The translations under genes and the position numbers were made by a program. Of a DNA stretch of 64,000 nucleotides, positions 63,709 to 64,000 are shown in pieces; position 1 is the first letter of the stretch, and every line of letters begins with the position of its first letter. This DNA comes from Beroe forskalii (Eukaryota > Ctenophora > Nuda > Beroida > Beroidae). Where the stretch lies: assembly GCA_011033025.1 (NCBI GenBank), contig WFMF01000013.1:930001-994000 (forward strand), in the 5' to 3' direction. Under the pieces are notes generated by a model that worked only from the letters and a program-made list of their open reading frames with translations, was not told the origin of the DNA and ran no database searches.

Positions 63709-64000
63709 GTTAAACTGGGGTTATCAGAAAATTATTTACAGGGTGTTTTGAGTCTCATGTCTAAAAATTAAATCTTTATTGCTGAGTTTATATAGGAGCA
63801 AATGTTTGATTATCGTTTTGTCAGTGTCAAGGAGGTCCCTCATTTGATTTCCCAATGATTTTGGAAAATTGTATTGGATTTTAAATAAATTTGAGCTTCA
63901 CTACATCAATATTAGGACATAAGGTAGCATTGTAAAGGCGGAACACATTCATATGCCATACCCACTCCCTGCCCCCCCTGCCCGCGACCCCTAGTGAGGA
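63709..64000 (+). other. Intron or flank, no feature seen
   Basis: AT-rich sequence ending in a C-rich stretch (ACTCCCTGCCCCCCCTGCCC) at the window edge. Confidence 0.4.

Overview
This window is animal (metazoan) nuclear DNA. It is AT-rich, its genes are split by GT-AG introns, it is full of non-LTR retrotransposons and small inverted-repeat transposons, and it carries recognisable metazoan genes: cyclin-Y, an ABCC/MRP-type transporter and a TRIM-type RING/B-box protein. The element repertoire suits an invertebrate, but the sequence does not identify the species.

The frame of the window is a large direct duplication. Copy A (1-23163) and copy B (36004-46963) share long, nearly identical blocks, and each copy is interrupted by insertions the other lacks. 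This gives a natural empty site for many mobile elements. Copy A carries a piggyBac-like element (26-2747), a full-length CR1-like retrotransposon (3493-10837), a C/G-rich inverted-repeat element, a 4-kb foldback element (15816-19829) and a 1-kb element (19899-20880). Copy B carries a different set, at 38255-38851, 39002-39493, 40036-42101 and 43534-44143.

Three host genes lie on the + strand. An ABCC transporter is recognisable from 25640 to 30986 (linker and first membrane domain only) and has several frame breaks. Immediately after it, cyclin-Y can be assembled as ten exons from 31053 to 50004, about 350 residues from an N-terminal MGSCC lipidation motif to the C-terminal serine-rich tail. 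Copy A contains a broken partial cyclin-Y (exons 3-9, 14329-22164). A TRIM-like gene runs from 60143 to 62610, and two more exons of an unidentified gene are at 63291-63708.

On the - strand each duplicate holds an intact, intronless gene (11850-12638 and 36843-37634). It encodes an LRAT/NlpC-P60-like cysteine-hydrolase-type domain, a Gly-rich C-terminal domain and a CaaX-type terminus. The copy-B gene is nested inside cyclin-Y intron 2.

The most unusual object is the CR1-like element. Its 699-residue ORF1 joins a PHD-like zinc domain, a complete AlkB-type Fe(II)/2-oxoglutarate dioxygenase domain and an SGNH esterase domain. ORF2 (a second PHD finger, an AP endonuclease and a reverse transcriptase) is frameshifted and interrupted by a TA-flanked DNA transposon at 8084-8995.

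The right third (46964-60140) is mainly minisatellites, short inverted-repeat elements (including a clear hAT and a clear Harbinger-type MITE) and telomere-like repeats arranged as a palindrome.
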